Positions 23,166-34,784 of a DNA stretch of 64,000 nucleotides are shown here, in pieces (the stretch's first letter is position 1; each line of letters opens with the position of its first letter). Made by a program: the position numbers and the translations under genes. This DNA comes from Riptortus pedestris. Lineage: Eukaryota > Arthropoda > Insecta > Hemiptera > Alydidae. The notes below the pieces were generated by a model, which was not told the origin of the DNA, did not search any database, and saw nothing but the letters and a program-made list of their open reading frames with translations. Location: assembly GCA_019009955.1 (NCBI GenBank), contig CM032233.1:94621501-94685500 (forward strand). Direction: 5' to 3'.

Positions 23166-23959
23166 CTTGGGCTTGAGATTAAGATTAATAAATGTTAGCG
23201 TTTAGCGTGGACGAAATCCCTCTTATAGCCTGCTATCATATCATTTTTTTTCTTTTTTATTTTAGGTTCGTTTCTAGAGAGCTAGCTTATAATTACGTGG
23301 GGTAAGTTATGAAAGTCTTGGTAATTGCAGTGATTGTCAATGGAGTAGGCGGTGGGAGGTTGGAATAAAGGGGGTACGGGGGGGGGGTGGTTTTGTTTTA
23401 ATCCCCTTATATGATATAGTAGTGCTAAATAAAGTAGCGTGCGATGTCCCATTAAAAACATCGATTAGCCTGAGCTAAGATGGTGCTTTCAGATATTTGG
23501 TCTCCGCACCGCTCCACCTGGAAGTATTGTCACTTGTCACGGAATTGAGAGCCGGGTAAATCGCATCCCACTAATTATAAAGTCGGACAATAAATAGGAA
23601 CAGTTGGAGCAATAGCCCCACTCCCCGATCGTCATTTATTCTACATAGTCCCTCTCTCTCTCTCCCTTTACTTTCTAGTAGTACTTTGTTATTTACTGTT
23701 ATGGCAGCATAAGGCTCAACTTGCCTCGAACAAATGGAAGATTTAGATAGTACTTTACCAACTCATCTCGACTAATTCTCCAACCACTATGGTTGGGGCT
23801 CTACTCCTTACCTTTTAGCAGAATTCCCTCTAGGGAAACATACAGTAAACGCTTGTCGATTCGCTGAAGGTAAAATGGCGGAAGCTCAAAGTTGAAAATC
23901 AAGTGAAATATGTTCCGCTGTTTTTTCCTCTACATGTTTCACGCCCTCAATGACGCCTC
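23166..23959. other. Single-copy sequence with higher-G+C island
   Basis: About 23440-23660 is mixed-composition sequence absent elsewhere in the window. No ORF of note. Confidence 0.4.
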
Positions 23960-24798
23960 TCCAGGACCCAATATTTTCTGTATATGTCCAACTATCCTAC
24001 CTAGGAGATGACGAAAACGAGGCCCATTCAAAATTATATATCTATCTATATATTTGTCTGTTACCGCTTTAGCGGTCGCAATTATTGTTCGATCGTTACC
24101 AAACTCGACATTTAGTCGTTTTATGTAAAAAGGAAGATCAAGTTCGTTAATGGCTGAAATCAGACCAGTGGGAGGGCGGTTTAGAAAAGGAGGAGAACTT
24201 TGAAAATTACTAAACGTCAGATCGAGGTATAGAATGAATCTTATTGCATATTACATGTTGTTTGAATATTGTAGTACATTTATATATTATTTATTCTCAA
24301 TCTTGAATATTAACCGAGATATTTGCATTTTTCAGTTTTCATCCTTCAGCAAATCTCCACTTCTACTCATGCTACATACTCTGTTATATAATAAACCACA
24401 TTATTCGAAGGTTAAATACTAAATATTGTTTTCAAGAGTCCTTTATTACACGAGACACATGCAAATATTTTCTGTTGAAAATTTCAGTGATTGAGATTAA
24501 AATTATTCTGATTCATTATAAATTGCAGAACTAGATATAGTATACAGTTTTCAATTAAAGTAATGTTATATTCTTATATATACTTCAGTAATTTCTTTCT
24601 TTCCGGTAAGGTTGGCAGACCTGTTGGTTTACATTTCCAACCTGAAGGTTTCTTATTATCGTTTGTATTTAATCACCTAATATTCACGGCGGTGTGTTGT
24701 TACCAGTATATAGATTTATCTATTGATAAACTTCACAATGGAAATCTGCTTAGTTTACCTTTAATGGAAACCTGCGTGACGGACTTTTCCTTTGCGAC
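23960..24798 (-). mobile_element. Family H copy, type a, nearly full length
   Basis: The minus strand begins near AAAAGTCCGTCACGCAGGTT and keeps type a blocks through the 'gaccgctaaagcgg' block. The TA slot is short and the right palindrome is lost. Confidence 0.8.
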
Positions 24799-24965
24799 AA
24801 AGGTTCGAATTCTCGGAGAAGCGCCACGTTGAAGTGAAGGTAATGCGTTTGCATAATGAACTAAAATATTTCCACTGTTAACCCCAAATGATGTTTTCAT
24901 CCTTAAAGAAGCTTTGTCATCAGAAATATATCGCCTGGGCAAAGGAAATTATTTAGTGACGAAAT
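24799..24965. other. Spacer
   Basis: Nothing recognised. Confidence 0.4.
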
Positions 24966-25085
24966 TCATTAAATAACGTCCTAAAATCCCACCCTTGCTA
25001 GAAAAGGGTGGTAACCTGTAGATAATCCGTCCCGATTAGCCTAAGATGCAAAAAGTGGACGTTAATAAATAAATAGTAATAATAA
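24966..25085 (+). mobile_element. LINE 3' end copy
   Basis: It repeats the 3' tail seen at 2790-2885: 'cccacccttgctagaaaagg', 'aacctgtagataatccgtcc', 'caaaaagtggacgttaataa', ending in an AATA-type tail. It is severely 5' truncated. Confidence 0.65.
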
Positions 25086-25860
25086 TCAGAAATATAATTT
25101 GACAGTTCAAGAGTAGGTTTGTTGTTTTCTAATTTTATACAGAACATATGACATTTTGCATGTATATTATAAGGTGATGGGGAGTTCCATCCATTTTATT
25201 CAGCAATATGCCTCAATTTGATTCAACTGCCCAAGCAGGGGTAACCTTGACCTTGTTATTATTGAAGTGTTTAAGTGCACTTTAAGATTGTCAAACCCTT
25301 ATAAGCCCTCCAAGTGACTAATAATATATTATACGCGTATTTATCGTATCTTGCAGTTGTGCAGCTCATAATATAAAACCGGAAAATTTGTGGATTTTTT
25401 ATTCATATAATGTGAAATATTAAGAACTAATTGTATACAAAATAACCTTCTAATTGTTCCTGATGACTTAATTGCTATTGAAATTATAGGCATTTAACAA
25501 TAATTAATTTTTGGTCCAAGGAAGCTCCATACCATTAATTACCCTCTAATGATCATTATGCATTTATTAAAACAAAAAAAAAATACTGAAATAAGAAGTG
25601 ATAATTGGGTAAAATTATTTTGTCGAAGTATTTGGTTCTCAGCGATTATCCACCCTGGGGTGTATTATTATTCTTTCAAGCTCGAACGAAAATGGATTAT
25701 TAAAGATGCAATTATATACTCTTTAATTATATATAACAAAAATTGAAAGTTTCTAACAGGATCATGAAAGTTCTAACTTATTGGCTCGGAACGGAAAGTA
25801 TTACACCCCTCCTCAATAAGGGGCACCCTTCTAAAAATAGAATTTGTATTTCTTCTTGTT
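25086..25860. other. AT-rich single-copy sequence
   Basis: Nothing recognised. Confidence 0.45.
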
Positions 25861-26220
25861 GTTTTTATCAGATACGCTATTGAGGTTGTAAAAATGACGA
25901 CATTTTCGATGTTTCCTCAATTGTCCATTGACCCCTAGCTAGGAGTTGACTAAAGTAGAGTCCGTTGAAAATGATATATATATTTTTTTGTTACCGCTCT
26001 AGCGGTCGCAATTTTTGTTTTATCATTACCAAACTGGATATATACGCGTTTTATGTAAAACTAGAAATCAGTTTCCTTAACGGCTGAAATCAGACAGGAG
26101 GAAGAGGGTGTTTAAAGTGGGGTGTACTTCGAAAATTCGAAATATCTTCGTTCCTATAAGTCGGATTTAAACATTATATAGAACCAATCTTATTAAAAAT
26201 ATAATTGTCTATACATGCTG

Positions 26221-26264
<44 letters not shown>

Positions 26265-26520
26265 GTGTATATATATTCTCTATCATAAATATTAACCGAT
26301 ATGTGTGCACTCTATAGTTTTCAGCCTTCAGGAACCCCCACTCCTAGTCATATGATATTAAAAATCTGTTCAAGTTTCAATTCTATTCAAAGTTTAAATA
26401 CCAAATATTGTTTTGGAGTTAGAGGGGAAAATTATAAAATTCTAAACATCTCCGTTATTATAAGTCGGATCGAAAAACTGTATATAACCAATATTATTGC
26501 ACATTTAATGGGTTAATGAT
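25861..26520 (-). mobile_element. Family H copy, inverted, partly duplicated
   Basis: From 'gctattgaggttgtaaaaat' through the 'accgctctagcggtcgcaat' block to 'taaataccaaatattgtttt' near 26415. A second copy of the 'atctccgttattataagtcg' block lies at 26449-26515, so internal sequence is duplicated or a second fragment abuts. (TA)n lies at about 26226-26254, outside the usual slot. Confidence 0.7.
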
Positions 26521-27350
26521 CCCAAATTCCAGTGCCACCCCCCTTATAATCGCCAATTGTATTAATAAAAGGTTGAGACTTGGTGTAGAATAATTGTACC
26601 TCCTGAAGAATCTTTTCAGTCCACATTCATCCTCGTAACCTTCTCCAGTACTTCTCCAGCGACTATAACTTTGGAATTTCCTATGGATTGCCATATTGTT
26701 TTATGACGGATTCTTGTAGAAAATCTAGTTTTGAAACGCGTTTATATCTTCTTCTTACATCTTCTGGCTTTTGCCAGAAAAAAATGCACAAATATTTATT
26801 TCAGAAACGGGCCGTTTTATTGAAAAATGCAGCGAATAAAAGTTGTAGCCAACAATATTATCTCTGAAACAAGTCTATGGGAAGAAGAATGAATTTTAAA
26901 ATAAAATAAATAAATCAAAAAGAAATCGAAATAACACAAAAGTATTTTGGATGATTCTTTCCTAGAAGATACCGCAACTTTTTTTTACATGGAGCTATGA
27001 AGGTGAAAAAATGTATTCCTTTTGAAAATAATTAGTTTAAAAGTTTAAAGTAAGTTAACTCTAAGAATATTTTTTCGAATTTTTTTTTTTAATATTTCAG
27101 AATCCATTCCTCCTTGTTGTAGCCAAAAAAATTATCTTTGAAAAAAGTCTATGGGAAAAGAATTGAATCTGAAAAATGAGAAAGTATTTAAAACGAAGTT
27201 ACGCAAAAGTGTTCTTGAATGAATCCAAAAAAAAAATTACCTCAAAAAACACCTACGTAACAAAAAAACATTCATAAAATTAATTTATTTTAAACTTATT
27301 ATTTGTTAAAGGAATACATGTTTCCACCTGCATAGCTCCATATAAAAACA
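26521..27350. repeat. Complex direct and inverted duplication, unclassified
   Basis: A segment at about 26856-27000 ('gttgtagccaacaatattat', 'aagtctatgggaagaag') is repeated directly at about 27115-27245. A segment at about 26990-27060 ('catggagctatgaaggtg', 'atgtattccttttg') is repeated inverted at about 27265-27345. This could be a foldback transposon or a rearranged local duplication. No ORF, no family recognised. It ends exactly where the H-derived satellite begins. Confidence 0.6.
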
Positions 27351-28571
27351 AAAGTCCGTCACGCAGGGGCTGCGTAAACTAAGCAGATTTCCCACGTGAA
27401 GTTATACAATAGAGAAATCTCCATACGAGAGCCGAACTAGCTTTTGGCGGGAAACTCACTCGTCCGTCCAAATTTAATAAAAAAAGGTCCGTCACGCAGG
27501 GGCTGCGTAAACTAAGCAGATTTCCCACGCGTAGTTATACAATAGAGAAATCTCCATACGAGAGCCGAACTAGCTTTTGGCGGGAAACTCACTCGTCCGC
27601 CCACATTTAATAAAAGTCCGTCGCGCAGGGTTGCGTAAAGTAAGCAGATTTCCCACGAAAAGTTATACAATAGAGAAATCTACATACGAGAGCCGAAATA
27701 GCTTTTGGCGGGAAACTCACTCGTCCGCCCACATTTAATAAAAGTCCGTCACGCAGGGTTGCGTAAAGTAAGCAGATTTCCCACGAAAAGTTATACAATA
27801 GAGAAATCTACATACGAGAGCCGAACTAGCTTTTGGCGGGACACACACTCGTCCGCCCACATTTAATAAAAGTCCGTCGAGCAGGGTTGCGTAATGTAAG
27901 CAGATTTCCCACGAGAAGTTATACAATAGAGAAATCTACATACGAGAGCCGAACTAGCTTTTGCGCGGGAAACTAACTCGTCCGCCCACATTGAATTAAA
28001 GTCCGTCGCGCAGGGTTGCGTAAAGTAAGCAGATTTCCCACGAAAAGTTATACAATAGAGAAATCTACATACGAGAGCCGAAATAGCTTTTGGCGGGAAA
28101 CTCACTCGTCCGCCCACATTTAATAAAAGTCCGTCACGCAGGGTTGCGTAAGGTAAGCAGATTTCCCACGTGAAGTTATACAATAGAGAAATCTCCATAC
28201 GAGAGCCGAACAGTTACGGCAAAGGGCCGAACTAGCTTTTGGCGGGAGACCCAGTCGTCAGTTACGGACCAAATTTAATAAAAATGCGAATATCTCGGTT
28301 AATATACAAGATAGAGAATAAATGTATATAACAATATTTATAGTAAATTTTATTTACAATAGGATTTGTTCTATACAATTTTTTGACCTGACGTATGGCA
28401 ACGGAGATATTTCGAAAATCCACCCTTAGAGGGTTAGAGGGGGGGGGGGAGTTTAGAACTCCCCCTCCCACTGGTCCGATTTCAGCCATTAACGAACTTG
28501 ATCTGTTTTTTGGCACAAAACGTTTACAGACCGAGTTTGTTATCTATAAAATAAAAAATAGAGAGATAATA

Positions 28572-28626
<55 letters not shown>

Positions 28627-28728
28627 GTCATCTCCTGGGTAGGATCGATGGACAATGAAGAAATTTTTTGAAAATCTCGTCATGAGTACGACCTTAATAG
28701 CCGATTTCCCTTAAGGGAAATCTGCTAA
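27351..28728 (+). mobile_element. Family H copy with amplified left end (type c)
   Basis: Seven tandem copies of the left terminal module are followed, near 28284, by the ordinary family H internal sequence ('aatatctcggttaatataca'). Then come a poly-G/C run near 28440, a (TA)n tract at 28577-28623 and a perfect right palindrome with TGCTAA ending 28728. Only this copy in the window has an amplified end. Confidence 0.85.
27353..28284 (+). repeat. Seven-unit, 128-133-bp satellite derived from the family H left end
   Basis: Unit starts (TCC of GTCCGTC) are at 27355, 27488, 27617, 27745, 27873, 28002 and 28130. Each unit has the H left hairpin, AAGCAGATTTCCC, 'acaatagagaaatct' and a type c segment with CGAACTAGCTTTTGGCGGGA. 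Unit 3 matches unit 6, and unit 4 resembles unit 7, implying a later duplication of a three-unit block. Minus-strand ORFs through it merely read the repeat. Confidence 0.9.
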
Positions 28729-29475
28729 AACGGTGCTGGAAGTTGGGTCAGCTTCTTTCTGCTAAAACTGGGAATTTAAGGATGAAGTGAGTAACGGTAT
28801 CTTGGCTATCTTCGCAAAGGGGGCATGGTTTTTCTGGATTGAATGTGTAAATTGTCCTGCCAACTATCAATCATTGATTTTTAGTACCTAGTATGCGAAT
28901 TTAACTTTGGTCTTAAAAAATGGAACATTTTGGCACAGGTACTCCTCGCCTATGCCAAACTAATTCTTCTAAAGTACTGGCTATATGTGCTGTTTAAACG
29001 CTTTCAATATCTAACGAAATTAAATAAATGGTTTTCAAGAGCCTCTAAATAAGTCTTTATTTTTCCATTAATATATTCCGCCCTTTCCAATTCCACCAAG
29101 TTTCCTCCTATGTGCCCAAGATACCATTCCAGTTCATTCACCCAATTAAATGACATTGAATAATTGATAGATAATTCCTTCAGACGCATGTTACAGTCTT
29201 GATAGATCATATGCCGACTTCTCTTGTAGAGCCTTCCATCAATTCAATATCCTCTTGAAAATTATCAGTCGGGTGTGTGTACGGTTAAAATATATTCAAA
29301 TATAAGCATTAAGAGTGTTTTTAGGAAGACACATAAGCCATTTAAAGAAGCCAATTAAGCTTTCTTAATCACCCCCGAATAACCAGAACTCCATATTTTT
29401 TATACATACAAGAGTACACTTTCACTAAGTGCATCGAACAGCATACATTTGGTAGCCCAAGTTTCAGCTTTGCTT
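28729..29475. other. Single-copy sequence
   Basis: No gene recognised; a 68-codon minus-strand frame at 29004-29210 has no supporting feature. Confidence 0.45.
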
Positions 29476-29485
29476 TTACTTTATT

Positions 29486-29815
29486 TTATGGAAATAAGTG
29501 AAAATCTGTCGGGACAACGTCTGGTGAATAGGGTGGGTGGAGGAACACACCCCAGCCAGACTCCAATAATTTCTGCCGGGTCTGCAAAGACACGTGAGGA
29601 TGGGTAAGCAGAAATATTGAAAACGATAAACTAATGGAAAAAAAAAACGGCCTAGTGAGCATGTGTCTGCGGTTTCCCATGGTCGGGGAACTCTAATACG
29701 GTTCTGCGAGCCCTGGGCATTGATGACCTTGATGTTGCTTTGTCCAAAACCCAACAAACAAACGGGCGTTATCGTGATGGAAGACTATGCCTTTGCTTTT
29801 CTCTTCCATTTTGTG
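29486..29815 (-). pseudogene. Mariner transposase C-terminal fragment, interrupted
   Basis: The minus strand encodes KMEEKSKGIVFHHDNAR (the HDNAR box with the second catalytic Asp), then, after a break, SLQTRQKLLESGWGVFLHPP and YSPDVVPTDFHLFP (the third Asp region of the D,D34D triad). The two halves adjoin codon for codon if 29600-29761 is skipped. The N-terminal half and the first Asp are absent, and a stop follows HLFP. A dead mariner fossil. Confidence 0.8.
29600..29761. mobile_element. 162-bp interruption inside the mariner fragment
   Basis: It lies between the codons for NAR and PHV on the minus strand. It holds a T10 run and no match elsewhere in the window that I can see. I see no clear flanking duplication, so it may be an insertion or a local rearrangement. 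Confidence 0.45.
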
Positions 29816-30690
29816 CTAGCATACCTCGACTAATCCTCTTTTAGAATATGTAACCATTATTGACCAAGTAAATATGGTTTATATACACAGAGAGGATTAA
29901 ATTGTAAAATTGATAAACGCTACTAACTTATTTTACTACCCAATAAATCCCGTTGACTTAGTGGCTATCGTCACTGAGAGAAAGCGATTCTCCTAGTCTC
30001 AAGAAAAGTCTTACAGAATGGCTGCGAATGTTTATAAATATTAGCTGGCTTAACTGCTCCTCTCTCACTCTCTCTCTTTGGGAGTAAATTCAAAACCAAT
30101 TTGATGGGGCACTCGAAGCAGGCTGAGAGAGAGTTTAAACAGGCATTACGGCCGTGAGGGCCAACCCTCCTCCTGCCCTCCCCCCACCAGACCAAACAGC
30201 CAGATAATTATTTAGGATAATAAATTTGAATGTGTAATTAAGGTTCAACTATATATTGGACTGTATCTAAGTTAGCACCTTCTGCCGCCTAAAATACGGC
30301 CCAAAGGGGAGACACACTTACAGGGCTAGTCATACAAATGTCTTCCCTTAAAACTGATCTTATTTCAAAGGATGAGTCATTTAGGCCCCTTTTCCCTCCC
30401 AGCTCCCCGACCATCTTTTATTCCCATCCCTCTTACAAACTTCTCCCTCCTTAAACATTCAGCAAGAGTTTTAATAAATTAAATTACATATAGCTGTGCA
30501 GGTACCCCCTTTTGTTCTTTCACCTTTCCTATTGTTTCCTCACAAACCATTGTGCTTAAATTTTACACCTGAAATCACAATTATTTAGCGTTTAACTTCT
30601 TTTAGTGCTGTAACTTGAGACAAATGGTCATGGGGATATTACGGCATTATTCTCGGCTCACTTAAATCTCTCTGGTTTTTCATGGTGTTT
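29816..30690. other. Single-copy sequence with moderate G+C
   Basis: 29950-30480 is less AT-rich and contains a CT-rich stretch near 30058-30080. No gene recognised. Confidence 0.4.
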
Positions 30691-30955
30691 TAAGTAGGTT
30701 TTCCTTAAGGGAAATCAGTTATTGAGATTGTACATAGAAGGCGATTTATGAAAAATTTCTATTTATTCAAATTTTGATGGGCCCTAACTATTGCAAAGAT
30801 GAGGTCAGCTCATTTTAGCAGATTTCCTTTAAGGGAAATCAGCTATTGATTTCGTACTCATGACGCAATTTTCGACATTTTTCTTCAAATGTCCAGCGAT
30901 CCTACTTAGTAGATGACGAAAATGAGATCCGTTCCAAACTGTATATATATATTTC
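30691..30955 (-). mobile_element. Two family H right ends in tandem, inverted
   Basis: 'ttttccttaagggaaatcag' near 30701 and 'tttagcagatttcctttaag' near 30812 are two right termini about 110 bp apart. Each is followed by its subterminal block ('atgacgcaattttcgaca' in the second). Confidence 0.7.
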
Positions 30956-31088
30956 TTCAGCACCAGTTATGTCCAAGACTGCCGAATGTATTGACTTTCA
31001 ATCATTCATTCAGACCTTATTAAATAGACATACAGTATGTAAAAATTATTCACACACTTAGTTTATGGCCCAAAATATTTTTATACGT
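30956..31088. other. AT-rich spacer
   Basis: Nothing recognised. Confidence 0.4.
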
Positions 31089-31196
31089 ATTTAGCAGATT
31101 TCCCTTACGGTCGTACTCATGACGCAAGTTTCGAAATTTTTCTTCAAATGTCCATCGATCCTACCTAGGAGATGAGGAAAATGAGGTCCGTTCAAA

Positions 31197-31262
<66 letters not shown>
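31089..31262 (-). mobile_element. Family H copy, first part (right end), split by a Helitron
   Basis: The right end (slightly deleted palindrome) runs to 'gaaaatgaggtccgttcaaa', then the microsatellite slot, here (GT)n at 31200-31256 plus TA. The copy resumes at 32572 beyond the Helitron. Confidence 0.75.
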
Positions 31263-31276
<14 letters not shown>

Positions 31277-32570
31277 AAATTGGAACCTCTGTCTGTACAT
31301 TGATTTTTTTCTCGAAATTTCACGATAACTTTTCGTTTCACATGTCATAGACACCATAACTGCATTTTGTTTCTTTGGTGTGTGTTTGTTTCTTAACTTT
31401 TCACGCATAAACGGCTGAACCGAATTTTATGAAACATTGTATGTATATTACTATTAGCCCAACTTAGACTTTAGGCTATATTAATATTCGCTGAGACGAA
31501 CAGGGGTGGGGGTTATAGGGGAGGTCTGAAATTAAAAATAGCGATATTTCGTTTCCTATTGGTTTTTCGGCAAATATACACATAACAAAAGTTATTTATT
31601 TTATTATTTAGAGTAACTTTTCTCATACACACTTTCGTCGTATACCGAAGTATAAATTAGTTATACTCTAAAAATGATAGTGGGAGTCAACAATTTTATT
31701 TGGCCCCAAAGACTCAACAGAACTAAATAAACTCGGTATGTGTATTAGCACTAACACCTTCATTAGAACAAGCTCTACCAACATTTCTAGGGACGGGCAG
31801 GAGTGGGGGTTGTAGGGGAGGCCTGAAATTAAAAATAGCGATATTTCGTTTTCTATTCGTTTTTTGGAAAATGTGCATATAACAAAAGTTGTTTATTGTG
31901 TTATTTAAAGTAACTTTTGTTATATTAACTTTTGTTTTATAACAATGTGTAAACGAGATATCCACCGAAAAATAAAGCGGGAGCCAACTATTTTATTGGG
32001 CACTAACGGTTGAGCCAAACTTAACAAAACCCGGTATGTGAATTAGCATTAATTCTTCCATGATTATAAGCTATATTAAAATTTTTAGGTTCGAACGGGA
32101 GTGGGGGTTATAAGGGAGGCCTGAAAAAAAATCTTCGCGATATTTCATTGTCTATTTGTTTTTCGACAAACGTGCACATGACAGAAGTTGTTTCCTTTGT
32201 TATTTTGAGTAACTTATGTTTCATACATTTTTTTGTGAACAATGTATGAAGCAAGTAATTTGCGTAGAAATATTGATATGCTCAACAATTCTTTCCAATA
32301 TGAACTACCAGGTACCTCACCTGGAACAATTAATTCAAATCTATGAATAATGCACAGGTGACGGGAAATATGACAATATGGAGGAAAGTGAAGTCTTACA
32401 TAAAAAATTAATTTTCTTATTACCAATTGCACAGCAACGACGGGTATAAAGCCTAAACACTGGGACGGGTAAATGACAAAATATTGTGCAAAGTAAAGCC
32501 TTGCCAAAAAAAAATACCACCACTATTCAGCCTCAAATAAATTCCCGGGCGAAGCCGGGTATCTGAGCTA

Positions 32571-32571
<1 letters not shown>
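31263..32571 (+). mobile_element. Nonautonomous Helitron, about 1.3 kb
   Basis: The 3' end is canonical: hairpin CCCGGGCGAAGCCGGG (32544-32559) followed by TATCTGAG and CTAG at 32568-32571, then T. The 5' end lies in the TA tract before 'aaaattggaacctctgtctg', so the exact TC start is unclear. Inside are three ~300-bp repeats (markers near 31497, 31795 and 32096). No Rep or helicase ORF. It sits in the microsatellite of a family H copy. Confidence 0.85.
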
Positions 32572-32634
<63 letters not shown>

Positions 32635-32840
32635 CTGTCACCCTTCATGCTGTCGCAATTCTTGTTTTACCGTTACCAAACTCGATATATAAGCGTCTCA
32701 TACAAAAGTAAAGATCAAGTTCGTTTACGACTGAAATTGAACAAGTGGGAAGGGGGGGGGGGTTATTTCATTAGTGTGTCATACCAGCATGGGGGAAATG
32801 TGCTTAGTTTACGCATCTCCTGCGTGACGGAATTTATTAT
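32572..32840 (-). mobile_element. Family H copy, second part after the Helitron
   Basis: Long (TA)n to about 32628, then 'catgctgtcgcaattcttgt', 'accgttaccaaactcgatat', a G10 run near 32752, and the inverted left end 'gcttagtttacgcatctcct' and 'gcgtgacggaa'. A large internal deletion lies between. Confidence 0.75.
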
Positions 32841-33634
32841 CATCTCCTGGGTAGGATCGACGGACATTCCAAGACATTGGTCGAAATCGAGAGTACTGCC
32901 TCACCAGGTGATTTTCTTCTTCATTTGAAGAACACTGCGTGGATGTCCGTGAGGGGCGGGGTGCTAAAGATTTTAAGGTCCACAATGCCAACAAAAAGAA
33001 ATATATACAATTTTTTACGGACCTGATTTTTGTAATTTATTGGTTTGGTGGTCATTAGAACAGTTTTTAAAAATAGATTTATATACCGTTCACATTATTT
33101 AAGTATGTTAACTGATCATATATATGTAAGTATAACTGGTATTATCGCGAATATACCAGTCCTTGATGGGAGAACTGTAACTTAAACCCGGCCAAATCGT
33201 TTATGGAAGTAAGGAATAGAGTAGGAGAACTGGAGATGGTTGTACTGCCATTGTTTGGAACTATGTAGGAAGGAAGGGTATTAGGCTGAAGAGATTAGTA
33301 TGAACCTTTAGGGGAATCGTTAACATATTTATCTCCCTATAATATTCTCATCCTTGGCCAATATGATCCTCCACCTGGCTTCCTTCCCCTATTATACAGC
33401 TACCTATATGACTATGGGAGGCGTTAATTCCTACATTTTCATCCTCTTACAACTTTCCAATGGCACTTCCCACCAATGCTCAGCCAACTTCCACAGCCAT
33501 CCTAATCCTTCTTATGGCCAATAATGTGACTTGGGTATTAAGGATTTTCTGGTCCTTCTTTTGCCCTGCCTTTTCTACCTCCTTTCTATCCCGTTTAAAG
33601 TCAACGATCGCCTCTAGTGTGTCGCATTCTCTGT
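32841..33634. other. Family H scrap followed by single-copy sequence
   Basis: 32840-32900 repeats a right-end scrap ('catctcctgggtaggatcga'). About 33160-33620 is mixed-composition single-copy sequence. Frames at 33460-33828 are not recognisable proteins. Confidence 0.4.
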
Positions 33635-33637
33635 GGA

Positions 33638-33725
33638 ATAAAAAGTCCGTCAGGCAGGGCCTGAGTAAATTAAGCAGATTTCCCACATGCTGGTATAATA
33701 AACTGGTCATCACATCTCATCACCT
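33638..33725 (+). mobile_element. Family H type d left-end fragment
   Basis: 'aaaaagtccgtcaggcaggg', 'gcagatttcccacatgctgg' and 'catctcatcacctattc'. Confidence 0.65.
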
Positions 33726-33834
33726 ATTCCTTATTTCTGCCGCAGTTAGAAGCCTAGTCGAAGAAAATTTGAAATATACTCAGTTATGTATAGTGATAAT
33801 CAGACGATTAAAAGTGGGAGTCTACTGAGACAAA

Positions 33835-34781
33835 AAAGTCCATCATACAGGAGCAGCGTAAACAAAGCAGATTTCCCTTGTGAAGTTTTACAATAAATAA
33901 ATTTATATACTAATAATCTTAACATAACCGTGATTATTAAGTGAATTAATACAAACGGCAATTAGAAATCTTACAGTCAATTAAATAAACAGTTAATAAC
34001 CTCCCAACGGAAAGCGTCTGAATTGTAACAAACAGGTCTGCCAAACACTCAGAGCTGAACAAATAGATAAGAAATATTCTTCACCAGAAAGAAAAACAAT
34101 TACTGAAATATATCTGAATATTACATATTAGTTTTATTGAAAACCATTAAATTAATATGTAGTACTGTAATTTATAATGAATCAGAATAATTTTTATCGC
34201 AATCACTCAAATTTTAGTAATCCAAGAACTTAAGAAGGGGGGGGGGCTCAGAAGAACATATTTACATGTATCTCGTATAATAAAGGTCTCTTGAAACCAA
34301 TATTTGGCATTTCAGCTTCAGATAAAGTGGTTAATTGTATAACAGAGTCTTGTTTATGTGACATGAGTAGAAGTGGGGATTTGCTGAATGCTGAAAACTA
34401 AAAAATGCAAATGTCTCGGTTAATATTCAAGATAGGGAATGAATGAATATAACAATATTTATAAAATATTTAATTTGGAGTAAGAGTAGTTTTACACAAT
34501 TCTTCGATCCGACGAATAGTAACGGAGATATTTCGAATTTTCAAAACCCCCCCTCCCACAAGCCCGATTTCAGCCATTTATGAACTTGGTCTTTGTTTTT
34601 ACATATAACGATTAAATATCGAGTTCGGTAACGATCACACGAAAATTGGGAGCACTAAAGCGTAACAGACATATATATGCAGTTTTGAATGGACCTCATT
34701 TTCGTCATCTCTTTGGTAGGATCGATGTTTATTTTTTCAGAAATTTCTTATATTTAATTTGCCTTAAGGGAAATCTGCTAA
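33835..34781 (+). mobile_element. Family H copy, type a, full length (about 947 bp)
   Basis: The left end is decayed ('aaagtccatcatacaggagc'). The type a left module is complete, with a G9 run near 34226, a C run near 34549, only a very short TA tract near 34671, and a right end 'gccttaagggaaatctgcta' at 34781. Confidence 0.85.
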
Positions 34782-34784
34782 AAA

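Noticed and set aside
27607..28198. Overlapping minus-strand ORFs with repeated Cys/Phe-rich segments
   Set aside because: They read through the satellite; no start, domain or transcript signal.
27353..28284. Regularly spaced repeats suggesting a CRISPR array
   Set aside because: Units are contiguous 128-bp tandem repeats with no unique spacers, and derive from a transposon end in a eukaryotic genome.
33460..33828. 122-codon ORF
   Set aside because: Its 3' third runs into a family H left end, and the rest has no recognisable protein features.
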